From assembly GCF_028453695.1 (NCBI RefSeq), contig NC_135778.1, positions 30,245,214 to 30,309,213 of the forward strand: a stretch of 64,000 nt of DNA, written 5' to 3'. A program made the translations under genes and the position numbers. Shown here piece by piece: positions 34,262-45,065 of this stretch. This stretch comes from Augochlora pura. Lineage: Eukaryota; Arthropoda; Insecta; Hymenoptera; Halictidae. The notes under the pieces were generated by a model, which saw nothing but the letters and a program-made list of their open reading frames with translations, made no database searches and had not been told where the DNA came from. Position 1 is the stretch's first letter. Each line of letters begins with the position of its first letter.

Positions 34262-34865
34262 TGTTGCGACGGCAACACCGAAGGTCGAAAGCGCCTAGCC
34301 ACCCCTTTAGTCATTAAGTCATAAACATGCGAATAGGCCGGCAATAGGTAAAAAATCATACAAGCGAAATCACTTTACGACTACAGTACTTAACGAAACT
34401 CGACTCGACGAACGGACAACACGTGCAACAGACCTACAGTACCGTTGCACGGACAACCATTCATCAATTTTACTGTAACAAAGAATACGACACAAACCAG
34501 AACTTTCTACCAAATTTCCCACTCCTCATTCCAAGTTTCTTGCGACACACCCACCTCCAATCAAAAACGCTTCATGTCCTCCACCAAAAACTACCCTCCA
34601 CCAACCAATGCAAAACCGAGGTGACAACAGACAGAACACGACGAACGAAAGACAGATCAAAGTAACCATTCAAACATAACGCATTCATACTAAGATCAAA
34701 CGTAACATTCAAACATATTCAGAAATCGCGAATATTATACTTATACAGTGTTGTAAATAAAGTGTAAATAGAAGCAAACAAGCGTCTGTATCACAACGGC
34801 ATTGTACCAAACGCGTACATACAATCCGGTTTTACAAGCCGGATCAACAACAAACCACGTATACA
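34262..34865. mobile_element. Solo LTR, 604 bp, with 5-bp target duplication
   Basis: The element begins TGTTGCGACGGCAACACC and ends CCACGTATACA, the TG...CA termini of a retroviral-type long terminal repeat. It is flanked on both sides by ATATC (34257-34261 and 34866-34870), a 5-bp target duplication as made by Ty3/gypsy or BEL-type retroelements. It is far less AT-rich than its host repeat array, contains an AATAAA at 34756, and has no internal coding domain or primer-binding site, so only the LTR remains, presumably after recombination between two LTRs. Orientation cannot be fixed with confidence. The 80-codon frame inside (34423-34665) is not recognised. Confidence 0.8.
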
Positions 34866-34870
34866 ATATC

Positions 34871-35315
34871 TAATTGTGACTAATTAAATGATTTATTATG
34901 GCAAATATTGTGTTTTTGCGCAGATTTTTCGAATACTATAAAAAGTATAAATTAGCATAGTTATTTCCTATTTACGGTCACTAATTTGTTAAATGACGAA
35001 CCGAATTTTTCTAAAATGTAATATGAAAGTGAGAATATGCATAAGGATCCGGAGCGAAATTATAACTAATTCAATCAGCTTTATAACTAATTGAAAGTAA
35101 TATAATTAGTACGATTATATTACTACAACTAATGTAATTAGTATATTATATCACAATAAATATGATTAGTATTATTATGTCATAACTAATGTACTATAAT
35201 TAGTTATAACTGATTATAATTAATTATAACTAATACAATTAGTTGTTCTAACCAACTAATTATATCTAATATATAATGTTAAAAATTTGTTATATTAACT
35301 AATTATAATAGTCAG
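34871..35315. repeat. TAATTATAACTAATT low-complexity array, right part
   Basis: Continues the array of 33910-34256 after the solo LTR, with units such as ATAACTAATTCAATCAG and TAATTAGTATTATTATG. Confidence 0.65.
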
Positions 35316-35319
35316 TGAT

Positions 35320-35925
35320 CGATTAAATTACTTTGCGGCCAATTCCGTTCGAAATGAAGGGAACGTTACGACGAGTGTGTCTTAATTTTTTCATCGGCCG
35401 GCAGGATCGGACAAAAGCGAGCGAAGGTTCCCCTCGTTCACGGTCGATTATTTCGCGCTCAAGTGGTTCGATTCTCGCGACAATTGGCCAAGTGACAATT
35501 ACGGAGTGCTGGTTCGCCGAGGTCCGGCGCGGCGGCTGGGTGCCCCGGGGTCCGTGCGTGTGACATTTAAGTAATCGTTTCGCACGCTCCGAGAACCAAT
35601 CGGGCCCGGTAATCATCGTGCCCGGGCCTTAAACAATCTCCGTACCTCAGGTGCGTGCGCTCTCCACGCCGAGGATGTAATCAATCCTCGTTTATACGCA
35701 CGCTTCACCAGCTGGAATCCGGGATCGTTTTAAGAAAGCTATCATAAATTATTCCGAGCTCTTGGACACGTCCCATATGGCGTCATAAGTTTCCAGGCGC
35801 TAGCGTAAAGTCGAGATAGCATAACGCGGCGATGCGCGGTAAGGCAAATCGCTGATCTAGGAGTGCAGAAGACCGATCGCCATACGTAGAGTACGCCTTC
35901 GATAGTGTTTATTACGTCGGCGCAC
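35320..35925. other. GC-rich island
   Basis: Strong CG enrichment with an abrupt left edge at the repeat array. Plus (76 codons) and minus (97 codons) frames overlap at 35323-35616 and are not recognised. Candidate regulatory or conserved noncoding DNA. Confidence 0.3.
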
Positions 35926-36190
35926 GAAAATCGATCATTTTACCTCTGGAATAGCAGTGTTGCTAAATTTCATTGAAATAATGATTTTTGAAATAATTTT
36001 CATGATTTTTGTGACATGTACGAATCTTTTAATTCTATATAAATATGTTTACCTCTATAAAAATTCATTGTAACTTTAGATTCTATTAAAAATTTACCAA
36101 AATTGATATTTATATTAACACCCCATTATGATTACATATCTTATTAACAATTTGTTAAAAATCCATTATTATTATAAATACTATTAAGAA
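35926..36190. other. AT-rich spacer
   Basis: Includes weak copies of the TTTCTATTAAAAAT repeat. No gene. Confidence 0.4.
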
Positions 36191-36193
36191 TTA

Positions 36194-36394
36194 TTAACCC
36201 TTCGCACTCGAAAACATTTTAACTGTAAATCTGAAATAATTTTGCTGACTCACTCATTCTTGTAAGTCGTACCAATAGTTTCACTATTTAACAATTTTTT
36301 AAATATAAACTTCGTTGATATAGGAATTGTTTCAAGAAGTGATGTAACAATTTTCACTTTGCCTTAGAGTCGCCACTCCAGTGCAAACGGTTAA
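36194..36394. mobile_element. TTAA element, second subfamily
   Basis: Starts TTAACCCTTCGCACTCGA and ends TCCAGTGCAAACGGTTAA; these are inverted repeats with three mismatches, flanked by TTAA. It is 201 bases long. The interior (TTAACTGTAAATCTGAAATA, GCCTTAGAGTCGCCACTC) differs from the 33.1 kb family. A truncated relative of its left half is at 40035-40100. Nonautonomous piggyBac-like by target and ends. Confidence 0.7.
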
Positions 36395-36875
36395 ATATCC
36401 ATTGATATTAAAAATTTATTAAAAACCCATTAGAATCAAGAAATTATTAAAAATTCATAATAACTGAAATTTCTAATTGTTTGCTCAAAACGATTGTGTG
36501 ACTGAAATAACTTTTTAGGCAAAACAATTTCGAGTTCAATTAAAAATTTGTCACAGTTTAAATTTCTTTTAAATACGGATTATTTCTGCATGTTATTTAT
36601 TGTTTAGGCGTTTAAAAGTATTTATTTACTTATTTATCTTTCCGGTGTTTTTCTTTATAAACCTGTCAAGTCGCTGAGAGGCCGCGACGTAAAAATTTGG
36701 TTAAATAACGTAAAGGAAACGTAAAAGCACGATACAACGATCGTTTTGATTGTAAATGTCAGGTTATGTCAATCGCATTGAATAAAAAGAATTTATCATC
36801 AAGAATTTCTCTTTCTCGATTTAATGTCTATCGGATATACGACACAGAATAATCGATTATTAACAGCGTTCGGAA
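36395..36875. other. AT-rich spacer
   Basis: Contains diluted TTTCTATTAAAAAT units. No gene. Confidence 0.4.
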
Positions 36876-36879
36876 TTTT

Positions 36880-37345
36880 GCGCTCCTAAATCGGCGTTTT
36901 TTTCGCCCACGCAGCGCAGCGATGCTCCGGCGTTAACATAAGTCGCTAACATAAGTCGCGGAGTTGCAATAATAACCGTTTACCCACGCGTCCGAATTAG
37001 AATATATCCGGCCGGCAATTTATGGAGGAATTATGCGAGTGCGCGCGCCTTATTATGTGTGTCAAGAAGACAACGGAACGAGAATACGCATCGATTAGCA
37101 TCGACTGATGGGCACTGATGGGCTCCAGCGATGTTTCAATACATATTTGGATTTCCGAATTGCCGTGGGCGTGTCTCTGCTTCATTTCAGTAACATCACC
37201 GCGAGGCGCTAGATTATTTTTCAAGCATCTTGTGGCGGGGCTTCGGCGAAACTTTCGCTTTCCGTCGTGAACGCGAGTTTCCAGGCTTTATAAGATCTTT
37301 TGTGCTTTTATGGTCGTGGGTGGACAGTTCCACGTTGCACGGTGC
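36880..37345. other. GC-rich island
   Basis: CG-containing block with a 75-codon minus frame that I do not recognise. Candidate noncoding conserved DNA. Confidence 0.3.
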
Positions 37346-37399
37346 CTGATATTTCCATAAAATTGCTGGAATATTATAATTATTCCATAGCAATGAAAA

Positions 37400-37565
37400 G
37401 GAATGCCATGGATTATTGTTATTTATAAATAGAGATTTATACGTTGTTATTTATAAATAGAGATTTGTACATTGTTATTAATAAATAAATATATATAAAT
37501 CGTTATTTATAAATAGATATTTAACTTGTAATTTATACATATAAGTTATGCTATTATTACATACC
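37400..37565. repeat. GTTATTTATAAATAGAGATT minisatellite
   Basis: About four copies of a unit near 30 bases reading GTTATTTATAAATAGAGATT plus TATAC.. recur between 37418 and 37530, degrading to the right. Confidence 0.7.
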
Positions 37566-37754
37566 GATTTATAAAAAGAAACCAACGTTGAAATGAATCG
37601 TAATTTCGAATGGTTGATTTCTGCTACATTTAGAGCCAATAAATAGACTCCAACCTGTTCAATTAATCATAACATGAATTCGACACAATATACAGAACTG
37701 TTGGAGATAGTTTTAATGCCAATTTGCGAAGAAATCGATAGTTGAAGTAAATTG

Positions 37755-38110
37755 ATCAAAAAATGTAAATTTCTATTGAACATCTATTACAATGTAAATT
37801 TCTATTAAAAATCTACAATTTAAATTTCTACTTGAAATCTGTGATAATTATAATTTCTATTAAACAGTGATTACAATTTAAATTTCTGTCAAAAATTTAT
37901 TACAACGTAAATTTCCATTAAGAATCTTCTAAAATTTAAATTTCTATTACAAATTCATTACAATTTAAGTTTCCATTACAACTTTATTACATTTCCATTA
38001 CAAATTTATTACAATTTAAAATTCTATTGAGAACCTACTAAAATTTTCATTTCTATTGAACATTTATTTAAAATCCGTTATAATGTAAATTTCTAATGAT
38101 TTACCTAGAA
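37755..38110. repeat. Degenerate AATTTCTATTAAAAAT repeat, cluster 2
   Basis: About ten diverged units of roughly 30 to 35 bases with the core TTACAATTTAAATTTCTATT. Same family as 27356-27505. Confidence 0.75.
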
Positions 38111-38379
38111 CAGTTATGTGATCAAAATAATTTTTTGTTCAAAACAATATAAATTTCAACGAAAGATCTATTACAATATTTTCTATTTAATAGTCTATTA
38201 TAATTGTAAATACTATTTAAACTGTGATAAATAATCGATTGTAATTAAAACGTCTAATTTTTCGTTCGAAACAATTATGTAAGCTAGTTATTTTCCCGAA
38301 ATAATAATCAAATATCCACCTGAATTGAAAGAATTATTGAGAAAGAACTGCGGACGACTGGGAGTCAAAATAAAAGTAA

Positions 38380-39150
38380 CAAAGTACCAACCGTTACAGC
38401 AATTATTACGACTCCTGACGCGGTGTAATCGAACGAGGAACGTTCACCGGCACACAAAGTGAAGTCTACCGCGGCGAGGCGCACGAAGAGCATTGTCCGG
38501 AGAACACACACGATTAATTCGTAAGAAAGCATTTTAATGCAATTACGCGCGCGCTTGCGTGAGCAACGGTCTCGAATCGATAGCTCCCATGCAACGAATA
38601 AAGATTGACAAGCATATAATCAGCGCTCGAACAACTCAAATGTCAAAAGTGAACGTGTAATTATTTCCCGCCTCTGCCTCCCTCTTTTGCCGTCCCCCCC
38701 CCCCCCCCCGGGGCTCCCTCTCCGCGCAGACTCTCCGTGAAATTTTTTAATTCGTCCGAGACACGTTGCCGAGATTAAATCGGACAACCATCCATCAAAA
38801 CATTATTATTATCTCGAAGTGTGAGACACGCGGAATGAGTTCCATATTTCCGACCTACGGTCGTTGTGTTTCTGCGCGGATTTCGCTGCATAACGAGTTC
38901 GAGTCGGTTCGTGTTCCATCAACAGGTCAACGCTGTTTCCTCGGCCGGGGTTTAGTAATTCGCTTCTGATCTAGGCATCGATCGATCGCAATCGAGCAAA
39001 CAAAATCTCGGTTGCGATTGCAGCGTTGCGATCCGCAGCTGCACAAATACCTTTCGAACGTTTGCCACGAGACCCGCGGAATATCAATCTCCGCGATTGC
39101 TCTATTGTTCGTTAAATTGAAACATAAACGATCTTCTGAAGAACTCGGTG
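38380..39150. other. GC-rich island with a poly-C run
   Basis: One of the larger islands. It contains an uninterrupted run of 16 C residues at 38694-38709 followed by GGGG, rare in such AT-rich DNA. Frames at 38766-39224 (both strands) overlap one another and show no known domain. Candidate conserved noncoding DNA; the C-run is a length-variable site and could also carry assembly error. Confidence 0.35.
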
Positions 39151-39157
39151 TTTTTGG

Positions 39158-39933
39158 CACTAGGTTTACGGAGATTTTTTGTATACCTATCCTTACGGCA
39201 CGCGTCAATTTTGACGCGTGTTAAAATAAATAAACATTTTGTAGAATATGTAATTGATTTTTAAAGGAATATTGTCATACAGGTGTATGATATCAAAATA
39301 TCTATATCGAAATGATACGGTATTTTTATAAGTCCTTTGGTGAAGAGTAAGACATTATCTGAATCATGAAAAATAGTAGCACTTTGGGATCAGCTGAATT
39401 TTATATCATTTTCTGAATTTGAAAGGACATGCACCATTTTTCTTTTGAAATGTAAATTTCGGAAATTTTCCTCTTCACTATCTGCTGATTCCTCTATTTT
39501 CTCTGCACGTTTTCACTATATTTAATCTGCACGTTTTCACTATATTGCATATTTTCAATTTTATCTTGCGTTTCGATGATGATAGTTTCCCCTGTTGTCA
39601 CTGCTTTCACCAGAACTATCATCTCTTAGACAGATTTTATTTTTCAACATATATTTTCCTCGTTTGTCCATATTCTATGAAAAAGGGTTATTCGTCAAAG
39701 AATGTACAACATGAATTGACATTAACGTTTTCGCAGTTGCTTACAATAACGTGATATTTATTTTTTCAATGCACAAACTAACGATACTCCTAGAAACTTA
39801 ACTTTCAAAAAATTAATTACTTATTAATTAATATGGATAAGTATGTGTAGCAAGAGATAAATCTAACCGATTTCCAAATTTTTCTACATGAAATTGAAAA
39901 CGTGTCAAATCGATGCGCTTCGTAAACCTAGTG
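39158..39933. mobile_element. 776-bp element with terminal inverted repeats
   Basis: Starts CACTAGGTTTACG and ends CGTAAACCTAGTG, a perfect 13-bp inverted repeat. TTAA follows the right end and TTGG precedes the left, so a TTAA duplication with decay on one side is possible. Near the left end lies a perfect 10-bp stem (CACGCGTCAA facing TTGACGCGTG, 39199-39220). On the minus strand a short frame starting MDKRGKYML with an acidic DDSSGESSDN stretch (about 39550-39690) could be a transposase N-terminus remnant, but I cannot identify it. Class unresolved. Confidence 0.55.
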
Positions 39934-40034
39934 TTAAACTCTTTGCCCTAGAAGTTAGTTTATGTCTAAACTGAAAATAGTACGACCGGCCAATAGTATT
40001 TCCATTTTGCAAGATTTATTTTATGCGCGTGTGA

Positions 40035-40160
40035 TTAACACTTTGCTCTCGGACCCATTTCAATTGTAAATCTAAAGTAATTATCGAATGGTAAAATAAA
40101 TGAAGTAAGATATCGAATATGGAACGCGGGGACATGGTATGAGAACGGTGTTCCATAATA
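40035..40160. mobile_element. Truncated TTAA element fragment and shared segment
   Basis: TTAACACTTTGCTCTCGG followed by TTTCAATTGTAAATCTAAAG resembles the left half of 36194-36394, but no right end follows. From 40112 the sequence matches 5034-5082 (GAATATGGAACGCGGGGACA). Debris of two repeat families. Confidence 0.45.
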
Positions 40161-40330
40161 CACTCCCAAACAAAGAAATTGCACGCGTGTGCTATCCTTA
40201 ATTCCGCATTGTGTAGTTAAGATGGCTCGAAAATTCTGAATGATATGGAAACCCTACGTCATATGAATATGGAACCATAACATGCCTTCACGTGACTTCA
40301 GCGAAGTCTGCGTAAAAAAATATAAACATA

Positions 40331-41430
40331 TGGTTGGGTACACACAAAATGATAGCAAACTAAGGATTTGTGATGCTTTACTTTATTTTAATTATGAACA
40401 AAATACTTGAATTATAACAACCTAATAATGAGTGGCACCGCCCTTATTTTCGATGACTTCAATCATCCTCTTTGGTAAAGATTTGTATAACATGGATTTA
40501 AATCTGTGGTAAATTATTCCATTGTCTTTGGATACACCTTTTTAAATCGTGAATGTTTTCGAATTGCCTCTGTTATAATTAGTTAAATAACCAGGCAGTG
40601 GATTTTGGTATATATATATATTAACAATGTGACCGTTACGTACACGTTCTCTATACAAGAATGATCTTACATAGCTAAACAGAGTCGGTGGTTCCCAGAA
40701 GAGAACATTCCGGAATTCTTAATATAGTAATTGTATCTCTACATAGGTGTCGACGTCGTTAACGTAATTAAACACCTATCGTGTCCTACCATATCGACAC
40801 ATATCGTGTTTACAGTTGTAAGCTAAAACAGCTATTCTAACAGCCTCCCTTCAGCATAGACAGCTCGCGATAACATTCCCCAGCAGTTTTCAATTATACT
40901 TAAGTCAGGGGAGCATGCTGGCCACCTTAAAACACGAGTATTTTCTTTTATAAAATACTCTTGAACAATCTTTGCTGTATGTACAACAGCACTATCCTGC
41001 TGAAATATAAATGGCTTCTTAGCAATGTGTTCTGCATACGTATTAATTTGATTTTTAATTAGTTCGACATATTTTATACTGTTCATTCGGCCCTGAATGA
41101 ATTGAATATCGGTTTCCCCATTGTAGCCAATCCCTGTCCATATCATAACGCTTCCACCTCCTGCTTGTCGTCTGATTGCTTTTATTTCTTCTTTCCGTAT
41201 GTCATGGTAATAATATAAGTGTCCATCAGAACTATCCAAATTCAATTTTTTCTCATCACTAAAGATAATATTTTCCGGGACCTCTTCCAATGTATGTGTT
41301 CTTTTGCGAATAATAAACGTTCCTATATGTGTCTTGACTGTAGGCGTGACTTTCTTTTAATTTTTCTTCTACTTTTATTGCTTCTTCAATATTTTTAACA
41401 AATAACAATTTCATTTCTTATTATTTCTCC
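40331..41430 (-). pseudogene. Tc3-like transposase pseudogene, split by a solo LTR
   Basis: The best open part (minus, 40848-41290) translates to a Tc1/Tc3-type catalytic domain: IIFSDEKKLNLDSSDG, GGGSVMIWTGIGYNG, FQQDSAVVHTAKIV and WPACSPDLSIIENCWG. The DD34E triad is visible, the last D and E being separated by 34 residues. Upstream, RLLFAKEHIHWK lies in a shifted frame before it. The C-terminus (HDLKRCIQRQWNNL, then SLPKRMIEVIENKGGATHY) resumes at 40565-40425, interrupted by the LTR at 40571-40842 and by a one-base frameshift. The N-terminal DNA-binding region is not recognisable. Inactive copy of a nuclear cut-and-paste transposase. Confidence 0.9.
40571..40842. mobile_element. Solo LTR, 272 bp, inside the Tc3-like element
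   Basis: Begins TGTTATAATTAG and ends CTATTCTAACA, so it has TG...CA termini with a TGTTA/TAACA inverted repeat. It is flanked by GCCTC at 40566-40570 and 40843-40847, a 5-bp target duplication. Removing it mentally rejoins the transposase reading frame on either side, which is strong evidence for insertion. TGTT..AACA ends and 5-bp duplications fit BEL/Pao or Ty3/gypsy retroelements. The three residues after the transposase break (LLE and a stop) come from the LTR. Confidence 0.85.
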
Positions 41431-41591
41431 TTCCTTTTTCAATTCGTTAATTATCAGATTTTACAGAAAAATTCTCTATTTCCTTCCGGAAACTTCAATA
41501 AAACAATTTTGGTATGCTAAGAGGATTAATAAATGTGATTTTAATAAAAGAAAAATTATGAAAATAGTGGATCTGACATTAGTTTCACCCA

Positions 41592-41592
<1 letters not shown>

Positions 41593-41636
<44 letters not shown>

Positions 41637-41637
41637 A
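41593..41637. repeat. (TTA)n microsatellite
   Basis: About 15 uninterrupted ATT/TTA units, the purest trinucleotide run in the window. Confidence 0.95.
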
Positions 41638-41679
41638 CATAAATAAATAAAATCGAATATTCAGACGAGAACGATTGGT

Positions 41680-42430
41680 ACAATCGCCTGGGTTCAGAGA
41701 CACCTTTCGCGATCGAATCTCGGCCGATGAAAGAGTATAAATAAGGTGGCGTGTAATAATAACGCCGTTGGGCAAACGTAATTTATCAGGGCCAATTATA
41801 CCGAGGTGTTCCTTCGATGGCGTTCGGGCCGGCGCACGATTTTCAGAGCGATCAATTCGGCGTTAGGGTCGCGACAGCGATGCCGATTGTATTAATATCC
41901 GGATCGGTCGGATCACGGCCGCGATCACGATCGACGCGCTCTCGTGATCGTGGTACTTCGTTAACTCATATTTATTCCGGCGATGTTTAATTGATTGCGG
42001 GGATCGTTCAATGCCATTGTGCCCGCCTCTGAATGGAAGACGACGGTCCAGATAAACCCACGCGTTCCCTTATACCCCGTGCTAAACGGTCCGCGCTCGA
42101 ACAACGATGGAAATGGCTGACCGACAAGAAACTAGTCGAGTTATTAATCACACGTCCAACAGTGATTATTTCTCCGGAATGGATACAAGAACCGTAACGG
42201 AGGTACACGAGCGAACACGCCGTTGGAACACGCGTGGTTCTGCACAATAAGCCCCGATGATTACGAAAATCCTGCCGCCGCCGCCGCGCCGTTGCAAACA
42301 AATTAATGACCGAGTCACTGACTCTTTCTGATTGAACCATGCTCGCTTTACGGTCCTCGTGGCTGGAGCCGAATCAGCCAGAAGTTCGCCACTTCCAACC
42401 CTTCACCCTTGTACCAGAAAGGGTCTGCCA
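41680..42430. other. GC-rich island with a TATA-like sequence
   Basis: CG-rich block of about 750 bases. TATAAATA at 41736-41743 sits in a GC-rich setting and could be a core promoter, but no ORF with a known domain follows within the island. The overlapping minus frame of 110 codons (42008-42340) is not recognised. Candidate regulatory or conserved noncoding DNA. Confidence 0.3.
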
Positions 42431-42499
42431 TTATTCGATTATTGGCTCGAATTAATATTTATCCGAGATGATTGCTCGAATGAATTCTTTCCAGTAATA

Positions 42500-42860
42500 T
42501 TTGATACGAACAACGATTAGTATGATATTTGGTAGAAATTATTCTAACAAATTAATAATGTTAATGACAAATTAGTAACTAGAATAATTATTAATTCGAT
42601 TAATTATTTATACAGATAATTTGTTGTCAATTATTTTGTCTATATATATTTAACCACTTAATCGAGTAATTCTCTATTTGTCATACATTATTTGATGTAG
42701 TTACTCGAATAATTCTTTATTCAAACAAATCATTCGAATAGTGATTTTGAAATAATTTAAATAACTCATTCGAATAGTCATTGTAAAATTATTCATATAA
42801 ATTACTCCAACAATGATCGTGAAATTAAACGAACAAAAATGCGAATTATTTATTCCCATA
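42500..42860. repeat. ATTCGAATAATT-rich tract
   Basis: Six or more copies of ATTCGAATA or TCGAATAATT in about 350 bases, like the cluster at 17950-18115. Degenerate AT repeat. Confidence 0.5.
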
Positions 42861-43019
42861 AATATTAACCGTCAGAAATATAATTTCAAATAATTAATAG
42901 TGAAATAAAAACGCAAGTATCATTTTAAATCATTATTTCCAGTACATCTTAAGAAAATGCTACATTATTTCGTACAAACATTTTCCGAAATTTACCAATA
43001 CTCTTTTAAATACTGTCAC

Positions 43020-43870
43020 CGAAGTTTGTTCATGGGGCTGGTACACATTGCTCGATGTAACCCGGTGACGCGAAAGGCCATAGACGCGTAAACAATCAGA
43101 AGCAAGCAGGAATGCGCTTACATACGTCCTCGACAAGAAAATCGCGTGGCGACGGCGTTTCCATGGTCCACAGAGAGCGAATAGCGCGCGGAGATGATAG
43201 CAGCGTCGCGCCGTCGTCGAAATGATCCGATGATATTTTAATCCGATGTTATTAACGATAATTTTATTTCGCCATATAGAGGACGCGTTTCCATTAGTAC
43301 AGTGATTGCGGACGGCGCTCGTTACGCGGACGGAAAACGCGGCGGCGCACGGCTGCTTATGACATTCTTGTTATACTCTTTCGCAGGCCGGGGAGGAAGA
43401 AACGTGTTCTTTATTTCCCATCGGGACGCGGTGCCAGTCTTCGGCGGCCGCGTTCTTGCTATACTTAAAATCCTAGACCGCCGTCGAGCGTGACGGGACT
43501 ACGATGAATGGGACAGGACTCTCCTCTTCCTCGTAGCCGATCAATGAGACAGGAGTCCTCCTTTTCCGAGAACGATCCCCGAGAACTGGTTACGATGTTG
43601 GGACTCGTTAAGTCCCGCGGCCCGTTGTCAGCCGGTTCCGATCCAACTGCATTACAAGGTTTATGCGAACCTCGGCCCATCGGGCTCGATCATGGTTGTT
43701 TGTCATGCGTTTCCGGCGCGTTCGCGCGAGTCCAGAGCGATTCATAACGAACCAGATGGAATAACGAAGCAACCAACGAACGAACGAACGATTAGTTTCT
43801 GAGGAGATCGTGCTTTCTTTCACAGCTACAACAGCGGACAAAAGATTCAAACGAAATTAAAGTGTGCTTA
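43020..43870. other. GC-rich island
   Basis: About 850 bases of CG-rich DNA. Overlapping frames on both strands at 43302-43850 reflect stop depletion. The inverted pair AGACAGGAGTC and GGACAGGACTC near 43511-43560 is the only local structure noticed. Candidate regulatory DNA. Confidence 0.3.
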
Positions 43871-44129
43871 CAAATCTTTCAATAAACGGGGCCACCAGAA
43901 CTCCATTTGGCTGACACCAATCAGCGCGAGTCCATTAAATTTAAAATTGAGATAAATGAGGATTTTGCAAATTGGCTGTGAAGTATAACAGTACTATTAA
44001 TAACACAAAACACAATGGTTATTGTATGATGACGTACGAATGAATTTTATCACAAGAGAAACGAAAGAGGAGCGTCTTAGAGTGAATAATATTGATCTAA
44101 CGACCGATGATAACGAAAGATGATAATAG

Positions 44130-45065
44130 TGTGGTTGCACTGTCTAACTCATTACTAAATGAAAGTGGACTTACATTGGTTATCTTCTGAATCACTCATA
44201 CGACAATTTGCCTTATGGAGTAATCAAAGTAATACGGTGTAAAGAAATGTTCACGCAATGCTAGAATCAAACGTCGTTTATAGTCATCTTTGGCTATAGT
44301 GTCTTAGAATTTCATCTAACTGAAAATATATCTGCAACGATTCCGTCATATTACAATCGCATACATCAATTGTTCCAACAGCTTTCAAGACGTCTTACAA
44401 TTTCCTGCATCAGTATCGCTCACAGTCAAAATATTGATCGGCAGTGTACCAAAGAATAATTCGACTAAAGTTCTCGTCGAACTTCATTCGATGACCTTTA
44501 CTTGCCTGTATCGCGTAGATTTTGTCACTCTCTTTCTATCATCAAGTCTGAGACTTCGAAAAAATATTACATTTGCGGACGAAAGATTCAGACGAAAAGA
44601 AAGAAAGAAGTTGGTAGATACACCGAACTTTATGTAACAATCTGCTTCGTAGAATGATCGAAGTGATAAAGTGTAAAGAAGAGTTCACACATTGCTGGAA
44701 TGAAACGTCGTTCATGTCCACCTTTATGTGTAGCATCTTAGAATTCCGTTCAGCTGAGAATGTCTTTGCATCGTTCGTTTGAACTCAATCCAATGGGTAG
44801 AAATAAATGATCCCGTCAGATTGCGATCGCAGACATCAATTGTCCGAACAATTTTCAAGATGTCTTGCAACTTCCTGCACCAGTATCCGTCGCTGGAAAT
44901 GTAAAATATTGAAGTCGCTATTGATAAATGATCCAACGAATAATTCTACTGTTTTTATCAAACTTCATTCCAAGTCCTCAATTTGTCGGTTATACGTTGA
45001 TCTTGTTACTCTTCTGCATCTCTTCTGATCTTTGTATCATCAATCCCGAGATATTCAAACTACAC
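44130..45065. repeat. Two diverged tandem units of about 430-480 bp
   Basis: Segment pairs in the same order are AATACGGTGTAAAGAAATGTTC (44231) with GATAAAGTGTAAAGAAGAGTTC (44665), AAACGTCGTT (44270 and 44704), TTTCAAGACGTCTTACAATTT (44385) with TTTCAAGATGTCTTGCAACTT (44853), and GATTTTGTCACTCT (44518) with GATCTTGTTACTCT (44999). The spacing grows from about 434 to 480, so indels have accumulated. A GGACAAAAGATTCAAACGAA (43836) near the left suggests a third partial unit. Small frames inside are not recognised. Confidence 0.7.

Noticed and set aside
35440..35500. Possible tRNA T-loop sequence GGTTCGATTC
   Set aside because: The upstream sequence does not form D or anticodon arms and there is no acceptor stem.
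41736..41743. TATAAATA as a gene promoter
   Set aside because: No ORF with recognisable content or donor site follows; left as a note on the island only.
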